Shown here piece after piece: positions 1-6,188 of a stretch of DNA of 14,158 nt. How positions within the stretch are numbered: position 1 is the first letter of the stretch; each line of letters opens with the position of its first letter. The translations under genes and the position numbers were made by a program. Source of the stretch: Desulfobulbaceae bacterium UBA5123 (GTDB taxonomy: Bacteria > Desulfobacterota > Desulfobulbia > Desulfobulbales > UBA5123); NCBI GenBank assembly GCA_002415465.1, contig DHYT01000199.1:1-14158 (forward strand), written 5' to 3'. Under the pieces are notes generated by a model that saw nothing but the letters and a program-made list of their open reading frames with translations, was not told the DNA's origin and ran no database searches.

Positions 1-229
1 TGCGGCCGGGCTTGTGGAGCGCCAGGGTGCGGGTGGCCTGCCGTTGCCGCCGCTGCATGCGCATGCTGGAAAGTTGGCGGAAGTCGGCGGTCAGGGTGGT
101 GGTGCGGTTGTAGGTCTGTTGTAGTTTCAGGGCCACGTCGCCGGGGGTGAGGCCGGCGGCAAGGGCTGGCGCACCGGTAACAAGGAGCAGGGCAACGACG
201 ATGGCTACGGCGCTTGGAGATGTCTTCAT
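1..229 (-). CDS. lolA: LolA-like outer-membrane lipoprotein carrier, 3' end cut by window edge
   Basis: Only the first 76 codons are present. Reading the minus strand from the ATG at 229 gives a basic start (MKTSPS), a hydrophobic stretch and an APALA|A signal-peptidase I site near residue 24, so the protein is exported to the periplasm. The mature part reads LQQTYNRTTTLTADFRQL and later LALHKPGR, which match the start of the LolA fold (helix, 'TADFxQ' strand, then the 'KPGR' strand that normally continues to RW.Y). LolA ferries lipoproteins from the LolCDE transporter to the outer membrane. An in-frame ATG at 238 is an alternative start; neither has a good Shine-Dalgarno sequence. The gene lies 69 bases downstream of murI in the same direction and seems to have its own promoter. 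Only the N-terminal third of the family is visible, so a LolA-like paralogue cannot be excluded. Confidence 0.72.
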   Translation of the reverse strand, partial: MKTSPSAVAIVVALLLVTGAPALAAGLTPGDVALKLQQTYNRTTTLTADFRQLSSMRMQRRQRQATRTLALHKPGR

Positions 230-291
230 GGCAACCATGTAAGGGGGATGGCGGTTGAGGGGGCGGCGACTCGTTCCTGGACGCGTCTATC

Positions 292-319
292 ACTATACCG
301 CATCCGCTCAGATTGTCAC
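292..319 (-). promoter_or_regulatory. sigma70-type promoter for lolA, overlapping the murI stop codon
   Basis: On the minus strand GTGACA (314-319) and TATAGT (292-297) are separated by 16 bases; each box matches consensus at 5 of 6 positions. Transcription would start near 285, leaving a leader of about 50 bases. The -35 box lies inside the last codons of murI. Prediction from sequence only. Confidence 0.5.
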
Positions 320-1093
320 CTTGATCAGATCGATGGTTCGGCCGAAGATCTGGCTGGCGGTGGCGAGGGCTGCCTCGGTAACGTCGGAGACGTAGTAGGT
401 GTTTTCACCCTGTAGCGAGAGCTGGGCCGTGAATTCGGGGTTTTCGGCGAGGAACGCCTTGAGGTCGGCCGCCACCTCGTGGGAGGAGTCGATGACCCTG
501 GTCCGCTTGCCGATCCGGGGCTGGATCAGGTTCGTCAGGAGCGGATAATGGGTGCAGCCCAGCACCAGGGTGTCCACCTGTTGTTTTTTCAAGGGACTCA
601 GATAGCGTCGCAGGATCATCTTCGTTTCTTGTTTGTTGAGCCAGCCTTCCTCGACCAGCGGCGCCAGCAGGGGGCAGGACTGTGAAAAAACCGTGGCGTC
701 GGGGGCCAGGTGGCGGATTTTCTCGTCATAGACATTGCTGTTGATGGTGGCTCTGGTGCCGATGACGCCGATCCTGCCGCTTCTGGTGGTGGCGACGGCC
801 TTGGCCACGGCCGGCGTGATGACTTCAAAGATGGGCACGTTGAATTCGTTGCGGAGGATCTCGGAGGCGATACTGGCGGCGGTATTGCAGGCGATGATAA
901 TCAGTTTGGCGCCCTTGCCGATGAGAAACTCGGTATTCTGGCGGGCGTAGTTGGCGATGGTTTCCGGGCTTTTGGAGCCGTACGGGGTGCGGGCGAGGTC
1001 GCCGAAATAGGTGAGACGGTAGTCGGGGAGCGCCTGTTCGACGGCCCTGGCCACGGTCATGCCGCCGACGCCTGAATCAAAGATGCCGATCAT
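308..1093 (-). CDS. murI: Glutamate racemase MurI
   Basis: A 261-aa cytoplasmic enzyme that interconverts L- and D-glutamate without cofactor, supplying D-Glu for peptidoglycan. Family signatures are intact: IFDSGVGG at residues 4-11 (D7-S8), GDLARTPYGSKS at 31-42, ACNTAAS with the first catalytic cysteine C69, and LGCTHYPLL with the second catalytic cysteine C180 and H182. Length is normal for the family (about 260-285 aa). The ATG at 1093 gives MIGIFDSG, the usual N-terminus, although no strong ribosome-binding site precedes it. The gene runs in the same direction as mucR, which is closed off by a terminator, and as lolA downstream. Nothing is missing. Confidence 0.96.
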   Translation of the reverse strand: MIGIFDSGVGGMTVARAVEQALPDYRLTYFGDLARTPYGSKSPETIANYARQNTEFLIGKGAKLIIIACNTAASIASEILRNEFNVPIFEVITPAVAKAVATTRSGRIGVIGTRATINSNVYDEKIRHLAPDATVFSQSCPLLAPLVEEGWLNKQETKMILRRYLSPLKKQQVDTLVLGCTHYPLLTNLIQPRIGKRTRVIDSSHEVAADLKAFLAENPEFTAQLSLQGENTYYVSDVTEAALATASQIFGRTIDLIKVTI

Positions 1094-1184
1094 GGGAGAG
1101 TCACTTGTCAGTCAATGAAGCGGGTCGGCGGTGCGGTTGTTGTCCTTACGGCGCAACGTCCGGTTCGCTTCGTTTGGAGTGGTT

Positions 1185-1212
1185 ATTGTACCGGCAGTTC
1201 CGAAAGGTGCAA
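1185..1212 (-). promoter_or_regulatory. Candidate promoter for murI
   Basis: Minus-strand TACAAT (1185-1190; 5 of 6 to TATAAT) is preceded by TTGCAC (1207-1212; only 3 of 6) at a 16-base spacing. It lies about 95 bases upstream of the murI ATG and downstream of the mucR terminator, which is where murI needs a promoter. Confidence 0.4.
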
Positions 1213-1284
1213 GGGGAAGTGTGCCGACGGGTGAAAAGAGGGACGGTTCGGTGAAGGAGCGGCGGCCGATAAGGTGCATGGGGT

Positions 1285-1334
1285 AAAAAAAACAAGCGGA
1301 ACAACCGGTCAGCCACCGGCGGTTCCGCTTGTTT
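1285..1334 (-). terminator. Rho-independent terminator of mucR
   Basis: A perfect 13-base inverted repeat, AAACAAGCGGAAC (1290-1302) with its complement (1322-1334), extended by an inner CCGG/CCGG pairing. On the minus strand it is followed directly by a T run (A run 1285-1292 on the plus strand). It lies about 20 bases past the mucR stop codon. The A run before the stem and the T's ending its right arm on the plus strand could give some bidirectional activity, but the T tract fits minus-strand transcription best. Confidence 0.9.
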
Positions 1335-1354
1335 GTAAAGCTGGAGTAGAGCGA

Positions 1355-1819
1355 TTATTTCTTCTTGCCGCCGTTCTTCTTCTTGCGGTTTTCGATGGCC
1401 TTTTGCAGGTTCGCGGGCAAACCGCGTTCCTTGCCGGCCTTCTTCCGGCGGTCGGAAAGGGCCTTGGCGCACAGCGGCTGCCGCAGGGAGAAGCCCCATT
1501 TCTCACGATAGGTCCGGCCGGTGAGTTCGTGGGAGCGCAGATGCTTGGGGGAGAGCATCTTGAATTCCTGCCCGCACTCAAGGCAGATGATCTTGTTCTT
1601 CTGAATGGATTTTTCCGGGCTGACCTTTGGGGACTCCTCGGAGGCGATTCCTTCGGGAGAGATTGCGCCCTGCGCTACCTGGGCCTCGTTGATCTGCAGC
1701 GCCTGTAATGCCTTGTAGGTCGCCTGCAGGGCGGCGGTAACTTCATCGGTGCTCATGTTCTGACCGGCGCATCGGGACTGTACGATTTCAGCTGCCATTT
1801 CTACTAATGTTTTAGCCAT
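1355..1819 (-). CDS. mucR: MucR/Ros-family zinc-finger transcriptional regulator
   Basis: A 154-aa DNA-binding protein. The N-terminal half (about 1-70) is a helical region as in MucR/Ros oligomerisation domains. The C-terminal half carries the bacterial C2H2-type finger C79-x2-C82-x10-H93-x3-H97, followed by the family stretch TGRTYREKWGF and the ALSDRRKKAGKERGL segment. It ends in a lysine-rich tail (KKKNGGKKK), likely a nonspecific DNA contact. Alphaproteobacterial Ros/MucR proteins bind AT-rich promoters, repress exopolysaccharide and other surface genes and often repress themselves; some behave like H-NS. The start is fixed by a strong AGGAGGAGG site a few bases upstream of the ATG. The gene is monocistronic and divergent from an envelope-glycan operon across a 730-base AT-rich spacer, so control of that operon and of itself is a reasonable inference. 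Confidence 0.88.
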   Translation of the reverse strand: MAKTLVEMAAEIVQSRCAGQNMSTDEVTAALQATYKALQALQINEAQVAQGAISPEGIASEESPKVSPEKSIQKNKIICLECGQEFKMLSPKHLRSHELTGRTYREKWGFSLRQPLCAKALSDRRKKAGKERGLPANLQKAIENRKKKNGGKKK

Positions 1820-1823
1820 TGAA

Positions 1824-1832
1824 TCCTCCTCC
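1824..1832 (-). promoter_or_regulatory. Strong ribosome-binding site of mucR
   Basis: Minus-strand AGGAGGAGG ends four to five bases before the mucR ATG at 1819. It is one of the best Shine-Dalgarno sequences in the window and fixes the mucR start. Confidence 0.85.
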
Positions 1833-1952
1833 TTGTAACGGATAAAAAGTGTATTTTTTCATCGAAGGCGCCTTGTCACCGAGGTGTGGAATATTGCTGC
1901 AAGGCATAACCTCAAAATTAAACGAACATCAATAAAATGAACATATTTTCAC

Positions 1953-1981
1953 ATTATATGGATTTTTGTAAGGAATTCCAT
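1953..1981 (-). promoter_or_regulatory. Candidate mucR promoter in AT-rich DNA
   Basis: A perfect minus-strand TATAAT (1953-1958) lies 17 bases from a poor -35 (ATGGAA, 1976-1981). The region also contains the inverted repeat TATGGA...TCCATA, whose right arm holds the palindrome GGAATTCC, overlapping the promoter. The implied leader is about 125 bases. A weak -35 overlapped by AT-rich palindromic DNA is compatible with autoregulation, but other start sites are possible. Confidence 0.3.
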
Positions 1982-2429
1982 AAAAAAAAGCAAGATTTAT
2001 TGTTTGATGCGGGCAAATACCGTGCAGTTTGATGGCAACGTCATTTCTCACTTTTATTTCAATTTGCTGTTGGAGTACCGGTAATCCTTGCTCCGCACCA
2101 TGTTGTTTGTAATTTTTCATATATGCATGGTCTTGTTGCGAGGTTTATGGTGATTGTGAGATAGATGTGGTTTCTTGCTGGCGAATGGAAAATATGTGCT
2201 GCTGTTGGGATACATTTGCAACAAACGAGGCGGCATTCTATCTGAATCATGCCAAGGATGGCAGGGTGGTGATTGCCAAGTGAAAGGTGATGCGGCCAGT
2301 GATTCCGTCTGTTCATGCGGTGCTGCAATGGGCAGCCTCTGGACAAAAAAAAGGAGATGCTGTAGCTTTGATAAAGTCTTGAAGTTATTGACCAGGGTTG
2401 TTCATCCCGGCTGTTGCCGGTTTATTTTA

Positions 2430-2457
2430 TTGACTTTATTTCCTGGTGACGTAAAAC
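2430..2457 (+). promoter_or_regulatory. Predicted promoter of the GT2-LAB_N-GT83 operon
   Basis: TTGACT (2430-2435, 5 of 6) and TAAAAC (2452-2457, 4 of 6) are spaced by 16 bases. Transcription would start near 2464, leaving an 85-90 base leader before the ATG at 2550. The -10 lies within a perfect palindrome. Confidence 0.4.
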
Positions 2458-2460
2458 GTC
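2448..2460. promoter_or_regulatory. Palindrome GACGT-AAA-ACGTC, candidate operator
   Basis: A perfect 5-base inverted repeat around AAA covers the predicted -10 element of the glycosyltransferase operon. A dimeric repressor bound here would block the promoter. I do not know a family whose site this is, and the repeat is short enough to occur by chance. Confidence 0.3.
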
Positions 2461-2463
2461 GGA

Positions 2464-2490
2464 GGCGGGCGTTATGCGTCGGCCTTTTTT
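2464..2490 (+). terminator. Imperfect hairpin followed by T6 in the operon leader
   Basis: GGC (2464-2466) can pair with GCC (2482-2484), with further GC and GU pairs interrupted by bulges, and is followed by six T's (2485-2490). It would end a transcript from the spacer, or act as an attenuator if the promoter at 2430-2457 is used. The stem is imperfect, so the call is weak. Confidence 0.3.
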
Positions 2491-2549
2491 AACGCAGGGC
2501 AAGATACGAAAGAATTCATGGAAACATTCCCCAACAAAGCGAGGCGGTC

Positions 2550-3347
2550 ATGAGCCATTTGTCCGTCAATGCCGATCCCTTGGCGACAAGCCCAACGCGC
2601 GCGGCTTCGCCCGTGCCCGAGTTGTCCGTGGTGGTGCCGGTGCATAATGAGTCGGCCAACGTCGGTCCGCTGATCGCCGAAATCCGTGCCGTGCTCGCCG
2701 CCTTCGGCGAGTATGAAATCATCTATGTCGACGATGCCAGCAGTGACGACACCGTTCGCGTTTTGCAAACCATACGGCAGGATTGTGACCGGTTGCGGAT
2801 TGTCCGGCATCGCAACAACTGCGGGCAAAGCACGGCGGTGCGGACCGGGGTGGGGGCTGCCCGGTCCGCATGGGTCGTCACCCTGGATGGCGACGGCCAG
2901 AACGACCCGGCCGATATCCCCAAGCTGTGGGCGCGGCGGCCGCAAACCCTTGATCTGTCGGTCCCGCAGATCATCTGCGGGCATCGGCATGTTCGCCGCG
3001 ATTCCGCGATCAAGCAGGTCTCGTCGCGCCTTGCCAATGCGATTCGCGGCGCGCTGTTAAAGGATAATACCCCCGACACCGGCTGCGGCATCAAGCTCTT
3101 CCCGCGCCAGGCGTTTCTCGATCTGCCATATTTCGACCACATGCATCGTTTTCTGCCGGCCCTGTTCCTGCGCGCCGGCGGCAAGGTGGTTTCCGTGGCT
3201 GTCAACCATCGTCACCGGACCCGGGGCAAGTCGCATTACGGCACCCTTGGCCGGCTGTGGGTCGGTATTTTTGATTTGATCGGGGTCGCCTGGCTGCAAA
3301 GGCGCATGCGGCTCCCGGTGATTGAAGGGGATGGACGTGAAAACTGA
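2550..3347 (+). CDS. GT2 glycosyltransferase, polyprenyl/dolichyl-phosphate sugar synthase type
   Basis: A 265-aa GT-A fold enzyme that most likely moves a sugar from a nucleotide donor to undecaprenyl phosphate on the inner face of the membrane. Visible motifs: LSVVVPVHNES at 25-35, YVDDASSDDT at 59-68, the metal-binding DGD in LDGDGQNDP (D113, D115), the acceptor-side CGIKLFPR at 179-186, and the GKSHYGTLGRLWVG segment near 226-239 that matches the 'G.SKYg....' end of DPM1/ArnC-like enzymes. Unlike ArnC or GtrB it lacks C-terminal transmembrane helices, so it probably depends on the small membrane protein encoded next. The start is preceded by GAGGCGG; an upstream ATG at 2519 is out of frame and ends on this start (TCATGA). 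It overlaps the next gene by about 11-26 bases. The sugar cannot be read from the sequence. Confidence 0.87.
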   Translation: MSHLSVNADPLATSPTRAASPVPELSVVVPVHNESANVGPLIAEIRAVLAAFGEYEIIYVDDASSDDTVRVLQTIRQDCDRLRIVRHRNNCGQSTAVRTGVGAARSAWVVTLDGDGQNDPADIPKLWARRPQTLDLSVPQIICGHRHVRRDSAIKQVSSRLANAIRGALLKDNTPDTGCGIKLFPRQAFLDLPYFDHMHRFLPALFLRAGGKVVSVAVNHRHRTRGKSHYGTLGRLWVGIFDLIGVAWLQRRMRLPVIEGDGREN

Positions 3348-3654
3348 AACGATATGGCTGGTTGTCGGCTTTGTGGGGCAGGGGATGTTCTTCATGCGCT
3401 TCCTCCTGCAATGGCTCAGCAGCGAGGCGAAGGGACGGAGCGTGATCCCGGTTACCTTCTGGTATTTCAGCTTCGCCGGCGGGCTGACCCTGCTGGCCTA
3501 TGCGATTTACCGCGAGGATCCGGTTTTTATCATCGGCCAGAGCACCGGCGCCTTTATCTATGCCCGCAACCTGCAGCTGATCGCCAGGGAGCGCCGCAAC
3601 GCGGCCGCCATTGCCGCCGCCGAAAAAGATAGCGCGGGATCAGCGGGGGAATGA
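3337..3654 (+). CDS. LAB_N (lipid-A-disaccharide synthase N-terminal-like) small membrane protein
   Basis: About 105 aa, with three hydrophobic segments: WLVVGFVGQGMFFMRFLLQW, FWYFSFAGGLTLLAYAIY and PVFIIGQSTGAFIYARN. The RFLLQW and GQSTGAFIYARNLQLI motifs are diagnostic of the LAB_N family, found as a free-standing inner-membrane protein or fused to the N-terminus of some LpxB proteins. Such proteins commonly lie between a DPM1-like GT2 and an ArnT-like enzyme, as here. The start is ambiguous: TTG 3322, ATG 3331 or GTG 3337 are in frame. I prefer GTG 3337 because the AAGGGG at 3325-3330 then sits six bases away, whereas it abuts ATG 3331. The stop overlaps the next start as ATGA. The likely role is partner or flippase-like helper in handing over the polyprenyl-linked sugar, which is inference. 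Confidence 0.85.
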   Translation: MKTETIWLVVGFVGQGMFFMRFLLQWLSSEAKGRSVIPVTFWYFSFAGGLTLLAYAIYREDPVFIIGQSTGAFIYARNLQLIARERRNAAAIAAAEKDSAGSAGE

Positions 3655-5183
3655 GCGCCTTCCTTCCTGGGGACTCCTCCACCGCCGGGCAGTGGGACCG
3701 GCGCGCCTATCTCCTTCTCGCCGCCTTGTTGGTCTGGCGGCTGCTCTTTATCCTCATCTCCCCCATGGACCTGGCCCCGGACGAAGCCTATTACTGGGAC
3801 TGGTCGCGCATCCCGGCCCTTGGCTACTACAGCAAGCCGCCGATGATCGGCTGGGTCAATATGATCTCCAGCGCCCTGCTGCCGGTTTCGGTCTTCAGCG
3901 TCCGCCTGCCGGCGGCGATCTTCGCCACCGCGAGCCTGCTGCTCTTCCATGCCCTAGGCAAACGGCTCTTTTCTTCCCGGACGGCGTTCTGGGCCTTGGC
4001 CGCCACCGCGGCGTCACCCGGCAGCTGTGTCATCGGTTACATCATGACCATCGACGCGCCGCTGTTGTTCTTCTGGTCGTTGGCGATCTACTGTTTCTGG
4101 CGGGCGCTGGCGGATGAGGCGGCTGGCTATCGCTGGTGGCTGGCGGCGGGGCTGGCGGCCGGCGGCGGTCTCCTCAGCAAACAGATGATGCTGGCGTTTT
4201 TGGTTTTGGCGGTTGTTTTTCTGCTGGCGAGTCGTCGGGACCGGCATCATCTCTCCTCGCCGCGCCCCTATCTGATGATTGTCCTGGCCCTCGCCGCCCT
4301 CTTGCCGCCGCTCTGGTGGAACATGCAGCATGACTGGATTACCTTCAGGCATACCGCGCACCATTTCGAAGGCAACCCCCATCGTTTGCGGACCCTGGCG
4401 GATTTCATCGGCGGGCAGTTGCTGCTGCTCTCGCCGCTGACCTGTTCCCTGTTCGCGCTGTTGACGGGCGGCCTTTTGTATGGATTCGCGCGGCAGGGGC
4501 GCCGGGTTCGGTTCCTGTTGCTGTTCGGCGGCGCCAGTCTGGCCTTCTTTTTACTGATGAGTTTGCGGCAGCGGATCAATGCCAACTGGCCGGCGATCTT
4601 TTATCCCGGCGGGATGGTGTTGCTGGCCGCCTGGGGATGCGGGGAGGTGTCCGGCGGCCGTTTTCTTGCCGACCGGTGGCGCAGATTCTTCGTGCCGGGG
4701 GTGCTGGTGGGGGCGTTGCTGGCCTTGCTGACCTATGCGCTGCCGCTGGTCCTGCCCTCCACCAGCCTGGGCGGGGGGCGTCTTGATCCCACCGCCCGCA
4801 TCAAGGGGTGGCGGCAGCTGGCCCTGGCGGTGGAGGTGGTGCGACGGGAACTGCCGCAGGATGAGGAGGTCTTCCTCGCTTCACCGTCCCGGCAGGTGGT
4901 GAGTGAGTTGGCCTTTTACCTGCCGGATCAGCCCAGGGTGTATATGTGGAGCGGGCAGGCCGGGGTGCAGAGCCAGTATGATCTGTGGCCGCAGCCCGAT
5001 GCCGGCCCTGTAAGGGATGGGCTCGTCGTCCTGGAGGAAGGCGATGCGCCGTTAACGGCCTCGGTTGCGCGCTCCTTTACCACTTTCGAGAAACTGCGGG
5101 AGCTTGAAATCTCACTCGGCCCGGCCGGCTCGCGGCGTTTTTCCGTCTATCTTGGAAGATCGCTCACGGCGTGGCGGCGGTAG
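3651..5183 (+). CDS. ArnT/PMT-like polytopic glycosyltransferase (GT83 type)
   Basis: A 510-aa integral membrane protein with roughly ten or more hydrophobic segments in the first 380 residues and a soluble periplasmic tail (about 390-510). The first periplasmic loop carries MDLAPDEAYYWDW (D44-E45) and GYYSKPPMIGW (K62), the acidic and lysine motifs of the ArnT/PMT_2 group that bind the polyprenyl-phosphate sugar and metal. These enzymes transfer a sugar from undecaprenyl phosphate to a periplasmic acceptor; ArnT itself puts 4-amino-arabinose on lipid A phosphates. Its place as third gene after a GT2 and a LAB_N protein fits an enzyme using the sugar-lipid made by the GT2. No arnB or arnA is nearby, so the sugar is probably not aminoarabinose made by this cluster. 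Translation is coupled by the ATGA overlap. Its 3' end overlaps the convergent PAP2 gene by 20 bases. Confidence 0.86.
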   Translation: MSAFLPGDSSTAGQWDRRAYLLLAALLVWRLLFILISPMDLAPDEAYYWDWSRIPALGYYSKPPMIGWVNMISSALLPVSVFSVRLPAAIFATASLLLFHALGKRLFSSRTAFWALAATAASPGSCVIGYIMTIDAPLLFFWSLAIYCFWRALADEAAGYRWWLAAGLAAGGGLLSKQMMLAFLVLAVVFLLASRRDRHHLSSPRPYLMIVLALAALLPPLWWNMQHDWITFRHTAHHFEGNPHRLRTLADFIGGQLLLLSPLTCSLFALLTGGLLYGFARQGRRVRFLLLFGGASLAFFLLMSLRQRINANWPAIFYPGGMVLLAAWGCGEVSGGRFLADRWRRFFVPGVLVGALLALLTYALPLVLPSTSLGGGRLDPTARIKGWRQLALAVEVVRRELPQDEEVFLASPSRQVVSELAFYLPDQPRVYMWSGQAGVQSQYDLWPQPDAGPVRDGLVVLEEGDAPLTASVARSFTTFEKLRELEISLGPAGSRRFSVYLGRSLTAWRR

Positions 5184-5868
5184 CATCTTCGTTTTTCCCT
5201 TTCAGCAGCAAGTGATACAAGGCCATCCCGCTCAGGTAGACGAAGCCGCCCGACCAGAGCACGTCACTGGCAAAATGTCCCCCCTGCACCATCCTCGCCG
5301 CCCCGATCATGATGCCCGCCCCGAGCCCGCCGCCGAGAAAGAGCCTTGCCATTCCGGGCCGGCGGCGGCGCAGGATAAAGTAGGGCGCCACCAGATAGAA
5401 ACCCATGGAGGCGTGGCCGGACGGGAATGAATAGCCGTTGCCGTCAACGCCCTTGCTCCATACCGGCAAAAAGTGTTGCTCCCCCGCAAAACGTTGAATC
5501 TCGCGAGGTCGTGGCCGCCCCCAGTGATCCTTGAAGATGACATTGACCATCAGGCCGGGGCCGATGGCCATCAGCAGCACCAGGAAGAGGGCCTGGCGGC
5601 GGAAGGGAACGGTTTTCCCTGCAAAAAGGGAAGAGAGCAGGGTCAGCAGGGCGCCCCCCGCCAGGACGGTGGCCGGGATGGTGCCGTAGTTGTACAACTG
5701 CCGCCAGGGGAAACTGTCTCCCAGCCGCCATCCCAGCGTGGGGTCGTAAAAGTTGGCGAGCAGGGTCAGGTCGAGGTCGGTGAGGTGAAAGATGATGGAC
5801 ACCGGAATAAGAATGGCGAGGGGCAGGAGAAAGTCGACGAGGGTTTTGGTTTTTTCGCAAGATGCCAT
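5164..5868 (-). CDS. PAP2-family membrane phosphatase (LpxE/LpxF/BacA-like class)
   Basis: A 234-aa inner-membrane protein with about five to six hydrophobic segments. All three PAP2 motifs are present: K113-x6-R120-P121 (in KDHWGRPRP), PSGH at 149-152, and R192-x5-H198-x3-D202 (in ARMVQGGHFASD), where the usual serine before the arginine is alanine. The active site faces the periplasm in this family. Candidate substrates are lipid A phosphates, undecaprenyl pyrophosphate or phosphatidylglycerol phosphate; the sequence does not decide. The neighbouring lipid-linked sugar operon favours lipid A or undecaprenyl phosphate. An in-frame GTG at 5895 would add nine residues, but ATG 5868 gives the more usual short cytoplasmic N-terminus; neither has a strong ribosome-binding site. 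Confidence 0.88.
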   Translation of the reverse strand: MASCEKTKTLVDFLLPLAILIPVSIIFHLTDLDLTLLANFYDPTLGWRLGDSFPWRQLYNYGTIPATVLAGGALLTLLSSLFAGKTVPFRRQALFLVLLMAIGPGLMVNVIFKDHWGRPRPREIQRFAGEQHFLPVWSKGVDGNGYSFPSGHASMGFYLVAPYFILRRRRPGMARLFLGGGLGAGIMIGAARMVQGGHFASDVLWSGGFVYLSGMALYHLLLKGKNEDATAATP

Positions 5869-5973
5869 GTCGTATCCGGAAGATGGTGGTTGCACGGTCC
5901 ACGTCGAACCGGCCGATTCTCAGGTCGAGGGGCCAACGGCTGACCGCAAGGGCATCCGCCCCGCGTCGGGTCT

Positions 5974-6002
5974 ACTATATGAACAGATGCGGGCGTCGAC
6001 AA
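5974..6002 (-). promoter_or_regulatory. sigma70-type promoter for the PAP2 phosphatase
   Basis: Minus-strand TTGTCG (5997-6002, 4 of 6) and TATAGT (5974-5979, 5 of 6) at the ideal 17-base spacing. The leader would be about 100 bases to ATG 5868. The phosphatase can therefore be expressed independently of the convergent glycosyltransferase operon. Confidence 0.5.
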
Positions 6003-6091
6003 CCATAAAGCGGGCGCGGCCTTGAAAAATGTTGCGCGGACGGCCGGCCGGTTCCGGGTGCGCCTTGATCGTGCGCATCGGCTCTCTTTGC

Positions 6092-6121
6092 TTGCAATTG
6101 CGCCGCGCGAATCGCTACAAT
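6092..6121 (+). promoter_or_regulatory. sigma70-type promoter for the 72-aa gene
   Basis: TTGCAA (6092-6097) and TACAAT (6116-6121, 5 of 6) at an 18-base spacing, about 70 bases upstream of the ATG at 6189. Confidence 0.5.
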
Positions 6122-6188
6122 CAGTTTAGCGTTGCGCCATTGAGGCGGTGGTGGTTGGTCGGCGTTTCCCCCAGGCGAGGAGGATGTC

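Larger units (their letters stand above)
1820..2549. other. Gene-free, AT-richer divergent spacer between mucR and the GT2 operon
   Basis: No convincing protein gene: the open frames at 2175-2492 (plus) and 1929-2120 and 2059-2346 (minus) lack a ribosome-binding site and any family-like sequence. Bases 1900-2130 are strongly AT-rich compared with the neighbours, with A8 and T runs and an ATATAATG-like segment that would suit a MucR- or H-NS-like protein. Bases 2130-2420 are of intermediate composition and hold small hairpins such as TGCCA-aggA-TGGCA (2250-2263) and CTGC-aatgg-GCAG. I recognise no riboswitch. The right end holds the promoter, palindrome and hairpin-T6 described separately. A small RNA cannot be excluded. 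Confidence 0.6.
5869..6188. other. Divergent intergenic region between PAP2 and the 72-aa gene
   Basis: About 320 bases, GC-rich, without a supported gene. It holds one good promoter for each flanking gene (5974-6002 minus, 6092-6121 plus). The open frames that cross it lack ribosome-binding sites and family signals. Confidence 0.6.

Noticed and set aside
710..1075. 121-codon plus-strand frame within murI
   Set aside because: Antisense shadow of an intact glutamate racemase; Gly/Asp-rich composition follows from the opposite frame.
2200..2220. Sigma54-like TGG...TTGCA element near 2208-2220
   Set aside because: The distance between GG and GC is nine rather than ten bases, and it lacks the TGGCAC part of the consensus.
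2220..2345. Possible c-di-GMP (GEMM) or cobalamin riboswitch upstream of the GT2 operon
   Set aside because: I could not find the conserved cores of either class; only short generic hairpins are present.
2175..2492. 105-codon plus-strand frame in the spacer, Cys-rich
   Set aside because: Starts with TTG, no ribosome-binding site, no recognisable pattern, and crosses the promoter, palindrome and hairpin of the next operon.
3322..3336. TTG 3322 as start of the LAB_N gene
   Set aside because: No ribosome-binding site before it; AAGGGG at 3325-3330 lies inside this extension and fits the GTG at 3337 better.
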